Assembly (NCBI RefSeq): GCF_051846935.1
Contig: NZ_JBPYCS010000040.1
Coordinates: 1-17,499 of the forward strand
Source of the DNA: JBPYCR01 sp051846935
GTDB taxonomy: Bacteria > Bacillota > Bacilli > Bacillales > Amphibacillaceae
Direction: 5' to 3'
Length of the DNA stretch: 17,499 nt
Under the pieces are notes generated by a model that was not told where the DNA came from, did not search any database, and worked only from the letters and a program-made list of their open reading frames with translations. Made by a program: the position numbers and the translations under genes. Shown here piece after piece: positions 1 to 8,000 of the stretch (position 1 is the first letter of the stretch; every line of letters begins with the position of its first letter).

Positions 1-75
1 ACTAACTATTTTTGGCTGATGATGCCCATTGATGAAACAATTCTTATTTAGTTTTCAAGGTATGAATAAAAACCC

Positions 76-103
76 TTGACTTTTTCTCAGAAACACTTAT
101 AAT
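76..103 (+). promoter_or_regulatory. Sigma-A-type promoter upstream of 5S rRNA
   Basis: A -35 hexamer TTGACT (76-81) and a perfect -10 TATAAT (98-103) are separated by 16 bp, about 40 bp upstream of the 5S gene. Bases 1-75 resemble a Bacillus rRNA spacer (TAGTTTTCAAGG-like element) and contain no recognisable 23S 3' end. The promoter could therefore drive a separate 5S-tRNA unit, or be an internal promoter of a longer operon whose 16S and 23S genes lie outside the window. Confidence 0.65.
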
Positions 104-146
104 AGAAAATGTCGCTAAAAAAGTACGCGATTAACAAATGAACAAC

Positions 147-265
147 GGTCTGGTAGTTATAGCGGAGAGGTCACACCTGTTCCCATACCGAACACAGCAG
201 TTAAGCTCTCCAGCGCCGATGGTAGTTGAGGCTTTGCCTCTGCAAGAGTAGGACGCCGCCAGGCC
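147..265 (+). rRNA. rrf: 5S ribosomal RNA
   Basis: The sequence follows the Bacillus 5S consensus, with conserved blocks AGAGGTCACACC, TTCCCATACCGAACAC, AGTTAAGCTCT, GCGCCGATGGTAGT and GAGAGTAGG-like AAGAGTAGGACGCCGCC. The 5' end (GGTCTGG) pairs with the 3' end (CCAGGCC), closing helix I and setting the ends to within a base or two. Length of about 118 nt is normal. Two tRNA genes follow, as is common in Bacillaceae rRNA operons. Confidence 0.95.
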
Positions 266-398
266 ATACATAATTTTGAATATAGCATCACCTGTATTAT
301 CTTAGTCATTTTCCTTCGTGTAACATGTAGGTTGACTGAGTTTTTTTAAATATTTAAAAGTATATTTGCACTTAACCGATGTTATTTCATATAATTAT

Positions 399-473
399 TC
401 CACAGTAGCTCAGTGGTAGAGCAATCGGCTGTTAACCGATCGGTCGTAGGTTCGAATCCTACCTGTGGAGCCA
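399..473 (+). tRNA. tRNA-Asn (anticodon GTT)
   Basis: A complete cloverleaf can be drawn: acceptor TCCACAG/CTGTGGA, D arm with AGCTCAGTGGTAGAGC, anticodon stem ATCGG/CCGAT with loop CTGTTAA giving anticodon GTT at 431-433, T arm with GTTCGAATCC, discriminator G and an encoded CCA at 471-473. The 133 bp between the 5S gene and this tRNA hold no gene or convincing terminator, so the genes are probably co-transcribed and processed. Confidence 0.96.
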
Positions 474-486
474 TCATTACATTAAT

Positions 487-559
<73 letters not shown>

Positions 560-577
560 CTTGATAAAGGTTCATTT

Positions 578-610
578 GGCGCTATTCTTACTAAGAATAG
601 CGCCTTATTT
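578..610 (+). terminator. Rho-independent terminator of the 5S-tRNA cluster
   Basis: A perfect 12-bp stem (GGCGCTATTCTT at 578-589 with AAGAATAGCGCC at 593-604) closes a 3-nt loop and is followed by TTATTT. It lies 18 bp after tRNA-Thr and ends the transcription unit. Confidence 0.9.
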
Positions 611-737
611 GGTTACAGCCCTCTTGGGTGGGTAAATTACTGGCTCTTTGTCGAATAAACGTTGGTAAACTTTTTTAAGTCGATTTAATTAATCATTTAT
701 TATAAAATGGGTAGAACAAAAAGTTGCGCTCCAACCC

Positions 738-871
738 GTTGACTTCCACTACAGACGATTGCTGTCCGTGGGGACGGCCTCAATTTCTGTCCCTCTCCTG
801 TCGGCTCGCGACAGGGAATTTCGGACACGTCTTGTTCCTACTGGAGTCAATCGTCTTTCGATTCAGTCAAC
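738..871. repeat. Long imperfect palindromic intergenic repeat
   Basis: Nested inverted repeats span the element: GTTGACT (738-744) with AGTCAAC (865-871); GACGATTG (754-761) with CAATCGTC (848-855); TGTCCG (763-768) with CGGACA (822-827); and a local hairpin CCTGTCG (797-803)/CGACAGG (809-815). Size, the terminal GTTGA...TCAAC and the internal wording resemble, from memory, a roughly 130-150 bp palindromic repeat scattered between genes of many Bacillaceae. Whether it acts as a structured RNA, a non-autonomous mobile element or a terminator is unknown. Confidence 0.65.
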
Positions 872-890
872 TAAATGTCAGGATAGTTCT

Positions 891-971
891 ATGAATAATG
901 CACTCACTACAGTTGCTTACGCAGTTTTAGGGAGTGTTTTCTTATTTATAATTGGTTTTAGTTTAAAATGA
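891..971 (+). CDS. Possible 26-residue single-pass membrane peptide
   Basis: An ATG at 891 opens a 26-codon frame: a short polar start (MNNALTT), a hydrophobic stretch of about 17 residues (VAYAVLGSVFLFIIGF) that would span the membrane once, and a short basic end (SLK). A weak AGGAT lies 7 bp upstream. The start resembles the first helix of DUF350-type membrane proteins, but only faintly. Its stop overlaps by 9 bp the end of the transposase remnant on the other strand, so it may be the surviving N-terminus of a gene broken by that insertion, a genuine small protein, or chance. The upstream extension of the frame to 759 runs through the palindromic repeat and is unlikely to be coding. Confidence 0.35.
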   Translation: MNNALTTVAYAVLGSVFLFIIGFSLK

Positions 972-1665
972 AGATAGGATTCGGTTCTTATAGTTGATAA
1001 AATTTCTGTAACCATACGCAACGCGATTTAAAACCTTGATTTTATTGCTGATTCCTTCAATCCTGCCGTTATTATAGAGATATACAAAACTATTTTTTAT
1101 AAAAGAAAGATGATTTTTGAACATTTTGATACCTGTACTCATATTTGTTGAGATGAGCGTATCTTGTTGCCTCAGCACCACTTGTGACAGGGCTTGAAAA
1201 TGGCGATTCGTTAAGGTGTTTAAGAGCAACTGATAAAGGTCATAATTCGCTTTTAATACTTTGTCATAAGCTAATATTTCCTCCACGCTTTCACTTTGAG
1301 ACGTTGTCCGAACTAGGGATAGTGCTTATATTTCGTATGTAATAGGTTTGCTTTATTCTTCAAAAGAAGCTTCCAGTATTGTTTCAGACGGCAGTATTTT
1401 TTCATATATTCGTTATTGGAAGTTTTGAAACAACCTATGATACGCATCCTGCATTCATATCTATGGTAATTAGCGAAGAAATGACTCTTTATTGGTCCGA
1501 CCATTTCTTCCCTCGAGAATAACTAAATTGTCACCTGCTTCAGCGTCAATATATTCAAATGTCATCTTACCTTTGGCATACTTAAATTCATCCAATGAAA
1601 AATGCTGCGGAATCGTTTGATTATGAACTTGATCAGTTTCGATATCATTCGTTATAAAACGGAGA
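963..1665 (-). pseudogene. Broken ISL3-family transposase
   Basis: Translated in pieces, the minus strand gives an ISL3-type (IS204/IS1001/IS1096/IS1165) transposase. The upstream part (about 1510-1665) reads IPQHFSLDEFKYAKGKMTFE...EYIDAEAG; the middle (1313-1504) reads IKSHFFANY then CFKTSNNE...QYWKLLLKN; the end (963-1286) reads EEILAYDKVLKANYDLYQLL then NNGRIEGISNKIKVLNRVAY and GYRNFINYKNRIL. Lesions visible are a frameshift near 1498; an apparent deletion of about 50 codons after FFANY that removes the region normally holding the catalytic aspartate motifs (TIDM and IIDRFH); a nonsense codon at 1313-1315; and a second frameshift near 1290. The N-terminal zinc-finger part is absent. It cannot encode an active enzyme. 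Family assignment comes from remembered motif similarity. Confidence 0.85.
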
Positions 1666-1979
1666 ACGGATGAAGAGGATACGGAACAGTCGCAAGCAAT
1701 CGATGAAAATGAATGGGCTATACAATGGCGACTATGATGTCATGGACAGTGATGGTGAAACAACTACAAAGATAATAGGCGTTGCAGAGAAAGAAAAAAT
1801 AGCATGGCAAAACAGGTTGTATATATTCTAGAAATTAAAATTGACGACTAACGATCAATTACATTGATCTTGGCCCACATGGGTGTTAAATGTTAATTAC
1901 TCATTAAGTCAACAATAAGATTGCTTGTTTTTATTTTCATAGAGAAAGAAAGCTTAGCAATACTTTAATCAAAAAAAAC
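1666..1979. other. Gene-poor stretch with a possible orphan fragment
   Basis: No convincing gene is present. A 41-codon frame at about 1706-1831 on the plus strand reads MKMNGLYNGDYDVMDSDGET and continues to a stop; it has gene-like wording but no ribosome binding site and no recognised family. It may be the tail of a gene cut off by the transposon event. The remainder is AT-rich with no evident promoter or RNA gene. Confidence 0.4.
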
Positions 1980-2007
1980 AGGGTACCTCTTAGGTATTCT
2001 TTTTTTT
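1980..2007. terminator. Bidirectional Rho-independent terminator
   Basis: An 8-bp stem with two G-T pairs (AGGGTACC at 1980-1987 with GGTATTCT at 1993-2000) closes a 5-nt loop. It is flanked by an A-tract on the left and a T-tract on the right, so it can work in both directions. No intact gene remains directly upstream, which suggests that it belonged to the disrupted fragment at about 1706-1831. Confidence 0.75.
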
Positions 2008-2150
2008 ATTTTAGTTTGTTAAATTATGGTTCTATACTGAATGTGGAGATCTGCTTTACTGTATTGCTATTTTATAAAGCGTCGATACAATCATTGTTAA
2101 ACCAAGAGATTCTATGAAACTAGAATAGTATCAGAAATTAATAGAAGGAG

Positions 2151-2182
2151 TTAACCTTCACTTAACCTTCAAGTGTTATAGT
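2151..2182 (+). promoter_or_regulatory. Tandem TTAACC operator and promoter of the beta-helix surface protein
   Basis: TTAACC occurs at 2151-2156 and again at 2162-2167, exactly 11 bp apart. After a 9-bp gap comes a -10-like TATAGT (2177-2182); no normal -35 is present. With a start near 2189 the two units would cover about -38 to -33 and -27 to -22, where activators of the OmpR/PhoB family bind. The 21 bp from 2151 to 2171 are identical to 11478-11498 upstream of the lipoprotein operon. This is inferred to be a binding site for the regulator at 8323-9015. Confidence 0.75.
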
Positions 2183-2221
2183 CTGTTTAAGTTGTCAAAT
2201 AAAGGGGAGAAAAGAAAAAAT

Positions 2222-4579
2222 ATGAAAATATTCGCGAAACATTACCGAAAACGGTTACAGAAGAACCTATTGATTTCTTTATGCTTCATTCTTACGATAG
2301 GTACGATGGGTTCTATTTTAAATGGTGGAGCGATACAAGCTGCAAGTGGAGACATAATTTATGTAAACGAGACAGCTACAGGTAGTAACGATGGAAGTTC
2401 ATGGAATAATGCGTTTACAAACTTACAGGATGGATTAGATGCAGCGAGCGCTGGTGATGAAATATGGATTTCTGAGGGAACGTATTATCCTTCTAAGGAC
2501 ATTGGTGGTAACAATAACCCTAGTGACCCAAGGATGAAAACCTTCCAAATGAAAAATGGGGTAGAAATATATGGGGGGTTTCCTAATAGTGGTAATCCGG
2601 TAAAAGCTGATCGCAATACGAATACTTATGAAACGATTCTTAGTGGTGATTTGGATCAAGACGGATCTCTTAGTAATCTAGATGCCTATCATGTTATATT
2701 AAATCCGACTTTAGATAACACAGCAGTATTGAACGGTGTGACGATTCAAGGTGGAAATGCAAGCGCCACCAGCGGTAGAGAAAGCAGTGGCGGTGGAATG
2801 TACAATATTTTTAGTAGTCCAACGTTGGAAAATGTTACTATTCGAAATAATTATGCAACAAATTATGGAGGTGGGATGTTCAATAGTGGCCCTGCAGGTA
2901 CACTATCTTCCAGTAGTCCCAATTTAAATTATGTAACCATTCAAGATAATGAGGCTGGTCAGGATGGTGGCGGGGTTTATAATGCATCTGAGAATAGTTT
3001 AGTTGTAACAAATAGTACGATTAATAATAACACGGCATCTAATTATGGTGGAGGAATTTTTGAAAAATCAGGAACTTCAACATATACAGATGGAACCATT
3101 TCGGGAAATACAGCTGATTGGGGTGGCGGAGTTTATTTTTCACAAAGCACTCCTACATTGAACAATATTCAGTTGGAGAACAATGATGCAGCAAAAGATG
3201 GTGGCGGAATTAGACTAGCTTCTAGTAAAGCAACGCTAATTGATGTGTTCATTTCGGGAAATACAGCAGGTCAACACGGTGGCGGTATATATACGTATAA
3301 AGAGGACTCCACTTTAACGAATGTAGAGATTACGAATAATACGGCTACAAACTATGGTGGGGGGATTTACATATACACGGCTGCCCCTATTATTTCAAAT
3401 GGAAAAATTACAGGGAATAAGTCTAGTTCTGGTGGTGGAATATACAACAAGGAGGGTAATCCCAGCATTATCAATGGAACGATAAGTGGTAACGTTGCTG
3501 GGTCTGGTGGCGGCTTTTCGATACAGTCCGCAAATATGACAGTAATAAATAGCATTATTTGGGGTAATGAAGTTACTGGCACTGGAAATGCAAATATAAA
3601 CTTATTGGGAATAAACCCATCTCCAAGTCTGACCTTTAAAAGCAGTCTGATTGAAGGGTCAGGAGGAAGCGGTAATTGGGATTCTAGTTACGGTACAGAT
3701 GGTGGAGACAACCTGGCGTCGGATCCCGAATTCGTAGCCCCTGAATCCGCTTCAAATGCACCTACTGCTAGCGGTGACTATCAACTCCAATCCAGTTCAC
3801 CAGCAATTAATGCGGCAGACAATGGTTCAGTTCAAGCTGGTGTCTTAACGGATTTAAATGGAAACACTCGTATTATCGGTAGTTCAGTAGATATGGGTGT
3901 TTATGAAGCAAATGCAGTAGCAGGGGGAGACGTAACAGCAATTTATGTGGATGAGGATGGAAACGAAATAGCTCCTCCAGAAGTTGTTTCCGGAAACGTT
4001 GGTGAATCGTATAATACCAATGGAAAAAGCATTCCAGGCTATACATTAACAGCAACTCCGTCAAATGCAGCTGGCACTTTTACGAGTGAAGCGCAAGAAG
4101 TTAAATATGTGTATACGAAAGATGCAGTAGCGGGGGAAAATGTAGTAGTTATGTATGTGGATGAGGAAGGAAACGAGATAGCTTCTCCAGAATTCCATAC
4201 GGGGAACGTTGGCGATAGTTACATGACGCAGACAAAAGAAATTGATGGGTACACCTTAAAGGAAACACCAACAAATGCGTCAGGAACATTTGGGTCAACA
4301 AGGATAACTGTCACATATGTATATAAGATTGATCAAGAACCGAACGAAATAAGTGATACCGATGTGGAGGAACCAACCAATCAACCAAACAAAGATTCCA
4401 CAAATAACGAAACAGACGAGGAAGAGGACTCTGTTGTTACGATAAAAGAAGCCGATAAAGAAAATGCATTACCGAAAACATCAACGAGTATATACAATTG
4501 GTTATTTGCCGGTGCTATTTTACTTATCAGCGGATTGATATTTATTATGATCTATCGTCGTAGATCCCAAGCATCATAA
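2222..4579 (+). CDS. Wall-anchored surface protein: parallel beta-helix, two MucBP domains, LPKTS sorting signal
   Basis: A secreted 785-residue protein expected to be linked to peptidoglycan by a sortase. A signal peptide (basic MKIFAKHYRKRLQKN, then a hydrophobic core) ends near IQAASG, residue about 42. Residues about 150-430 carry ten GGG(M/V/I/F) turns spaced at roughly 22-30 residues, with NNTA/SGNTA-type strands between; this is the pattern of polymorphic-membrane-protein-like right-handed beta-helices. Two MucBP-like repeats follow (about 571-632 and 640-703), both beginning with a YVDE(D/E)GNEIA block. An acidic, Asn-rich spacer leads to LPKTS (750-754), a membrane helix and an RRR tail. 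Start: a TTG at 2192 is in frame but lies only a few bases after the inferred transcription start, whereas ATG 2222 follows AAAGGGGAG (2201-2209), though with a long 12-bp gap. Ligand unknown; adhesion or glycan binding is plausible for MucBP proteins. Confidence 0.88.
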   Translation: MKIFAKHYRKRLQKNLLISLCFILTIGTMGSILNGGAIQAASGDIIYVNETATGSNDGSSWNNAFTNLQDGLDAASAGDEIWISEGTYYPSKDIGGNNNPSDPRMKTFQMKNGVEIYGGFPNSGNPVKADRNTNTYETILSGDLDQDGSLSNLDAYHVILNPTLDNTAVLNGVTIQGGNASATSGRESSGGGMYNIFSSPTLENVTIRNNYATNYGGGMFNSGPAGTLSSSSPNLNYVTIQDNEAGQDGGGVYNASENSLVVTNSTINNNTASNYGGGIFEKSGTSTYTDGTISGNTADWGGGVYFSQSTPTLNNIQLENNDAAKDGGGIRLASSKATLIDVFISGNTAGQHGGGIYTYKEDSTLTNVEITNNTATNYGGGIYIYTAAPIISNGKITGNKSSSGGGIYNKEGNPSIINGTISGNVAGSGGGFSIQSANMTVINSIIWGNEVTGTGNANINLLGINPSPSLTFKSSLIEGSGGSGNWDSSYGTDGGDNLASDPEFVAPESASNAPTASGDYQLQSSSPAINAADNGSVQAGVLTDLNGNTRIIGSSVDMGVYEANAVAGGDVTAIYVDEDGNEIAPPEVVSGNVGESYNTNGKSIPGYTLTATPSNAAGTFTSEAQEVKYVYTKDAVAGENVVVMYVDEEGNEIASPEFHTGNVGDSYMTQTKEIDGYTLKETPTNASGTFGSTRITVTYVYKIDQEPNEISDTDVEEPTNQPNKDSTNNETDEEEDSVVTIKEADKENALPKTSTSIYNWLFAGAILLISGLIFIMIYRRRSQAS

Positions 4580-4616
4580 AATTAGATCAATACATCAAAA
4601 ATACAAAGTAGGTAAA

Positions 4617-4658
4617 GGAAATCCTGTCACATAAGTGAGTGACGGGATTTCCATTTTC
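4617..4658 (+). terminator. Terminator of the beta-helix surface protein gene
   Basis: A stem of 14 pairs (GGAAATCCTGTCAC at 4617-4630 with GTGACGGGATTTCC at 4639-4652, including G-T pairing) closes an 8-nt loop and is followed by ATTTTCT. Confidence 0.88.
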
Positions 4659-4960
4659 TAATTTTCATAAAAAGCTATACTCAATCAACGTAATTTGACT
4701 CAACACTGTGACGAATTAAAGAGTAGAAGGATAACAATATAATGTGCATGACGTACGCTGCTTATCCTCAGTACTTAAATGTTGATGTTATTGCAACAGC
4801 TCGTTGTCTTATTTAGTTGATAAAACGGATCCCATGACAACTGAAAACACTGTATAATAATATTTTTCGACAATAAATATAAGGTACGAAACTCTACGAT
4901 AGGTGCTGTGATAGCATAATATCCTCTTATTATTTTTAAAATTTTATAAATAATAAGTTT
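4659..4960. other. Gene-less intergenic stretch
   Basis: AT-rich DNA between the surface protein terminator and the kinase promoter. No TTAACC repeat, RNA gene or convincing coding frame is visible. A 24-codon frame at 4742-4816 preceded by AAGGAT was seen but does not look like a protein of any known kind. Confidence 0.5.
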
Positions 4961-4964
4961 ACTA

Positions 4965-4973
4965 TGGTATAAT
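4965..4973 (+). promoter_or_regulatory. Extended -10 promoter of the kinase-regulator operon
   Basis: TGGTATAAT is a perfect -10 hexamer (4968-4973) with an upstream TG, the extended -10 form that tolerates a poor -35. The region 17 bp upstream (TATAAA) does not match a -35. No TTAACC repeat is present, so these two genes appear to be expressed constitutively or controlled differently from the surface genes. Confidence 0.6.
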
Positions 4974-5011
4974 CAAAACTACATTTGACTACTTGGAATT
5001 GTGTGGGAAAG

Positions 5012-5035
5012 TCTATGGAAAGTGGAACCCATAGA
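5012..5035 (+). promoter_or_regulatory. Leader hairpin next to the kinase ribosome binding site
   Basis: TCTATGG (5012-5018) pairs perfectly with CCATAGA (5029-5035), a 7-bp stem with a 10-nt loop, located 5 bp before the AGGGGAGG binding site (5041-5048). It might tune translation or mRNA stability of the kinase; there is no match to a known riboswitch class. Confidence 0.4.
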
Positions 5036-5053
5036 GCAAAAGGGGAGGTATAC

Positions 5054-8000
5054 ATGGTATTCAAACAAATGAAAGTGATCTTGATACTTGTATCGATCTC
5101 TCTTCTTTTTATGGGGGATGTAATTGATGCAAAAGATAATAACGAGAGAAATAAAGTAGTTTTGAAAAATGATACAGCTAAAATTCTATTGGATGACTCG
5201 ATTGAAATCTTGAAAGATAAATATGGACGGTATGCAATTGAAGATATTGTATCAAACCGTCTGGAAGAACAGTTTATTCCGTACAAAGGAATTGGTAGAC
5301 CGAATTTCGGATATACACAAGATGCATATTGGGTTCGTTTTCACATCAATAACCAATCTTCTCTAGAGGATTGGTTGCTTGAAATTGAAACACCGAAAAT
5401 TAACCGCATCCAATTATATGTACCAGAGCAAGATGGTTCTTTTACAACTTTATCTATGGGGAACAAATATCCATTTACGGATAAGGAGATTTTTCATCGT
5501 AATTTTATTATGGATCTCCCGATAAAGGCAGAGGAAGAACAAACATATTATATGCAATTAACGACTGGGGGATCAATGCAGATACCTTTAACGGTCTGGA
5601 ATTCAAGAGCTTTTGGTGCAAAGTCACAGACAGGATACATGCTTTTTGGAATTTTAATAGGAATTTCAGTTGTGATGGCCTTTTATAATCTTTTTCTTTA
5701 TTTTTCGATTCGTGACCGCAGTTACCTTTACTATGTGTTATTTGTTGTTTTAAACGGATTTCTCTACTTGTCTGATACAGGCTTAGCGTTTCAATTTTTA
5801 TGGCCAGAGCTTGTTAGATGGAATATACAAGCAGTCGTTACCTTTATGTGTTTAGCTAACATCTCAGCTTTGTTGTTTACGAGAAGCTTTTTACGGACGA
5901 GCGAATTCGTTCCGAGGTTGGATCGGTTATTTAAAATATTTATAATTGTAAATGCATTAACCGCAATTTGGAGTTTTTTCTCCTTTACATACGCAATGTA
6001 CGCCGCTATAATTTGTGTCGCAGTTACGATAGGTCTTGTTATTTCAACATTGGTAATCAGTTTACGAAGAAAATATCGACCAGCTCGTTTCTTTGCACTT
6101 GCATGGGGCACATTTTTGTTTGGGGTTTTCGTTTCAATAATGGTCGATGCTGGGTTATTGCCACTTATTCCTTTTACAAAGTATGCTTGGCATGTAACGA
6201 CAACATTAGAGGTTGTTTTGCTTTCGCTCGCTTTGGGTGATCGTTACAAGGTAATGCGCATGGAAAAGGAGAAGGCGAAAAAGGATGCGATTGAAAGCCA
6301 AAAGCTTGCATTAAAAAGTCTGAAAAAGGCGGATAAGCTGAAGGATGAGTTTCTAACAGTAACTTCTCATGAACTGCGTACCCCGTTAAACGGTATCATT
6401 GGGATTGCAGAAACATTACGGGGTGGGGCTGCTGGAAAAATAACAAAAGAGCTTGATCGTCATTTGTGGATGATTAGTATAAGTGGGAGAAGATTGGCGA
6501 ACTTAGTCGATGATATTATTGACTTTTCTAAGTTAAAAAACGATGATCTAGTTATTCGTCCAAAGCCCGTTCACTTGTTTGCTTTGACAGATGTTGTATT
6601 AACAATTTGTCAACCGCTAACAAAGGATAAGCCGATCATATTGAAAAACAAAATTGATTCATCAACACCGTTAGTCATGGCGGATGAAAGCCGTCTCCAG
6701 CAAATTTTGTATAACCTGATTGGTAATGCAATTAAGTATACGGATCAAGGGGAAGTAATTGTTTCGGCTGAAAAACAAGATAATCGGTTGGAGATAATCA
6801 TTTCAGATACAGGCAAAGGGATCGCGCCACAACAAATAGATGCTATATTTGAACCATTTCGTCAAGGAGACTCAAGCATATCCCGGGAAGTCGGTGGCTC
6901 TGGAATTGGTCTGAGCATTACAAAGCGTTTAGTTGAATTACACCAAAGCGATATTTTGGTGGAGTCGACAATAGGGAAAGGATCGAAATTTAGCTTTACA
7001 TTACCGCTTAGTGAAGACCAAAGTACGGCAATGTTAGAAGCTGCTTCAACAATAACTCCTAGAAACGTTGCAGAAAAGGAACTAAGCACCGTCCCAATGG
7101 TGGGGCCTTCACCAAAAAAAGCGAAAACAACTATTCTGATTGCCGATGATGAGTTTGTAAATTTGCAAGTGTTGAAAAACCAACTTACCTTAGAAGGCTA
7201 TGAAGTAATCGCCGCTTCAAATGGTGAGGATGTTATGAAAGAAGTACAGAAACGAACGATTCATTTGCTTATATTGGATATTATGATGCCGAAATTGTCT
7301 GGATATGAAGTGTGTCGTAGGTTACGTGCACATAATTCATTGGTTGAACTACCAATTTTAATGCTTACTGCTAAAAACCAGATGAACGATCGTATTACGG
7401 CTTTCCAAGTAGGAGCAAATGATTATTTGACTAAGCCTTGCGATAAAGAGGAATTATTGGCACGTGTTAAAACATTATTAAAGCTTAGTCGACTGCATCT
7501 TGAACTATTGGAGTTAAACCAGCTTCTAGAAGAGAAAGTGGATGCTCGCACAGAGGAATTGAAGAATGTGAATCAGGAGTTATTAAATATGGCTGATTCC
7601 CGTCGATTGTTATTAGCAAATATTGCACACGAGTTAGGTACGCCTGTCACCGTCATTCAAGGATACATTCAGGCCGTTAAGGACGGCTTGATTGAAGATC
7701 ATGATCCTCGTTATTTAAATATGGTGGATCATAAGCTGCAAATATTAAATCGGTTAATTACCGATTTGTCGGATTTGTCAAAGTGGGAAGCAGGTACGAT
7801 GCGTTTACACAAGAAAAAAGTTAATTTAAACGAGTGGCTGAATCAAGTGCGCGCTATGCATGAATGGGATATAAAACAGGAAGAGCGCAAATTTTATTTT
7901 GTTAACCACCAGAACGTAGAAATACTAAAAGCATACGAATGTCATATCGATGTAGATCGAATGGATCAAGTGTTTTCCAATCTTATTTGGAACGCGATCA

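Noticed and set aside
759..890. Upstream extension of the small frame ending at 971 (70 codons in total)
   Set aside because: The first 40 codons run through the palindromic repeat and have the mixed composition expected of a translated inverted repeat; only the part from ATG 891 looks protein-like.
2192..2221. TTG start for the beta-helix protein
   Set aside because: It lies about 3 bases after the inferred transcription start and has no binding site; ATG 2222 after AAAGGGGAG is preferred.
4742..4816. 24-codon frame with AAGGAT upstream
   Set aside because: Too short, no hydrophobic helix or family resemblance; weak binding site only.
4968..5053. Riboswitch in the kinase leader
   Set aside because: Only one simple hairpin is visible and no conserved core of a known riboswitch class could be matched.
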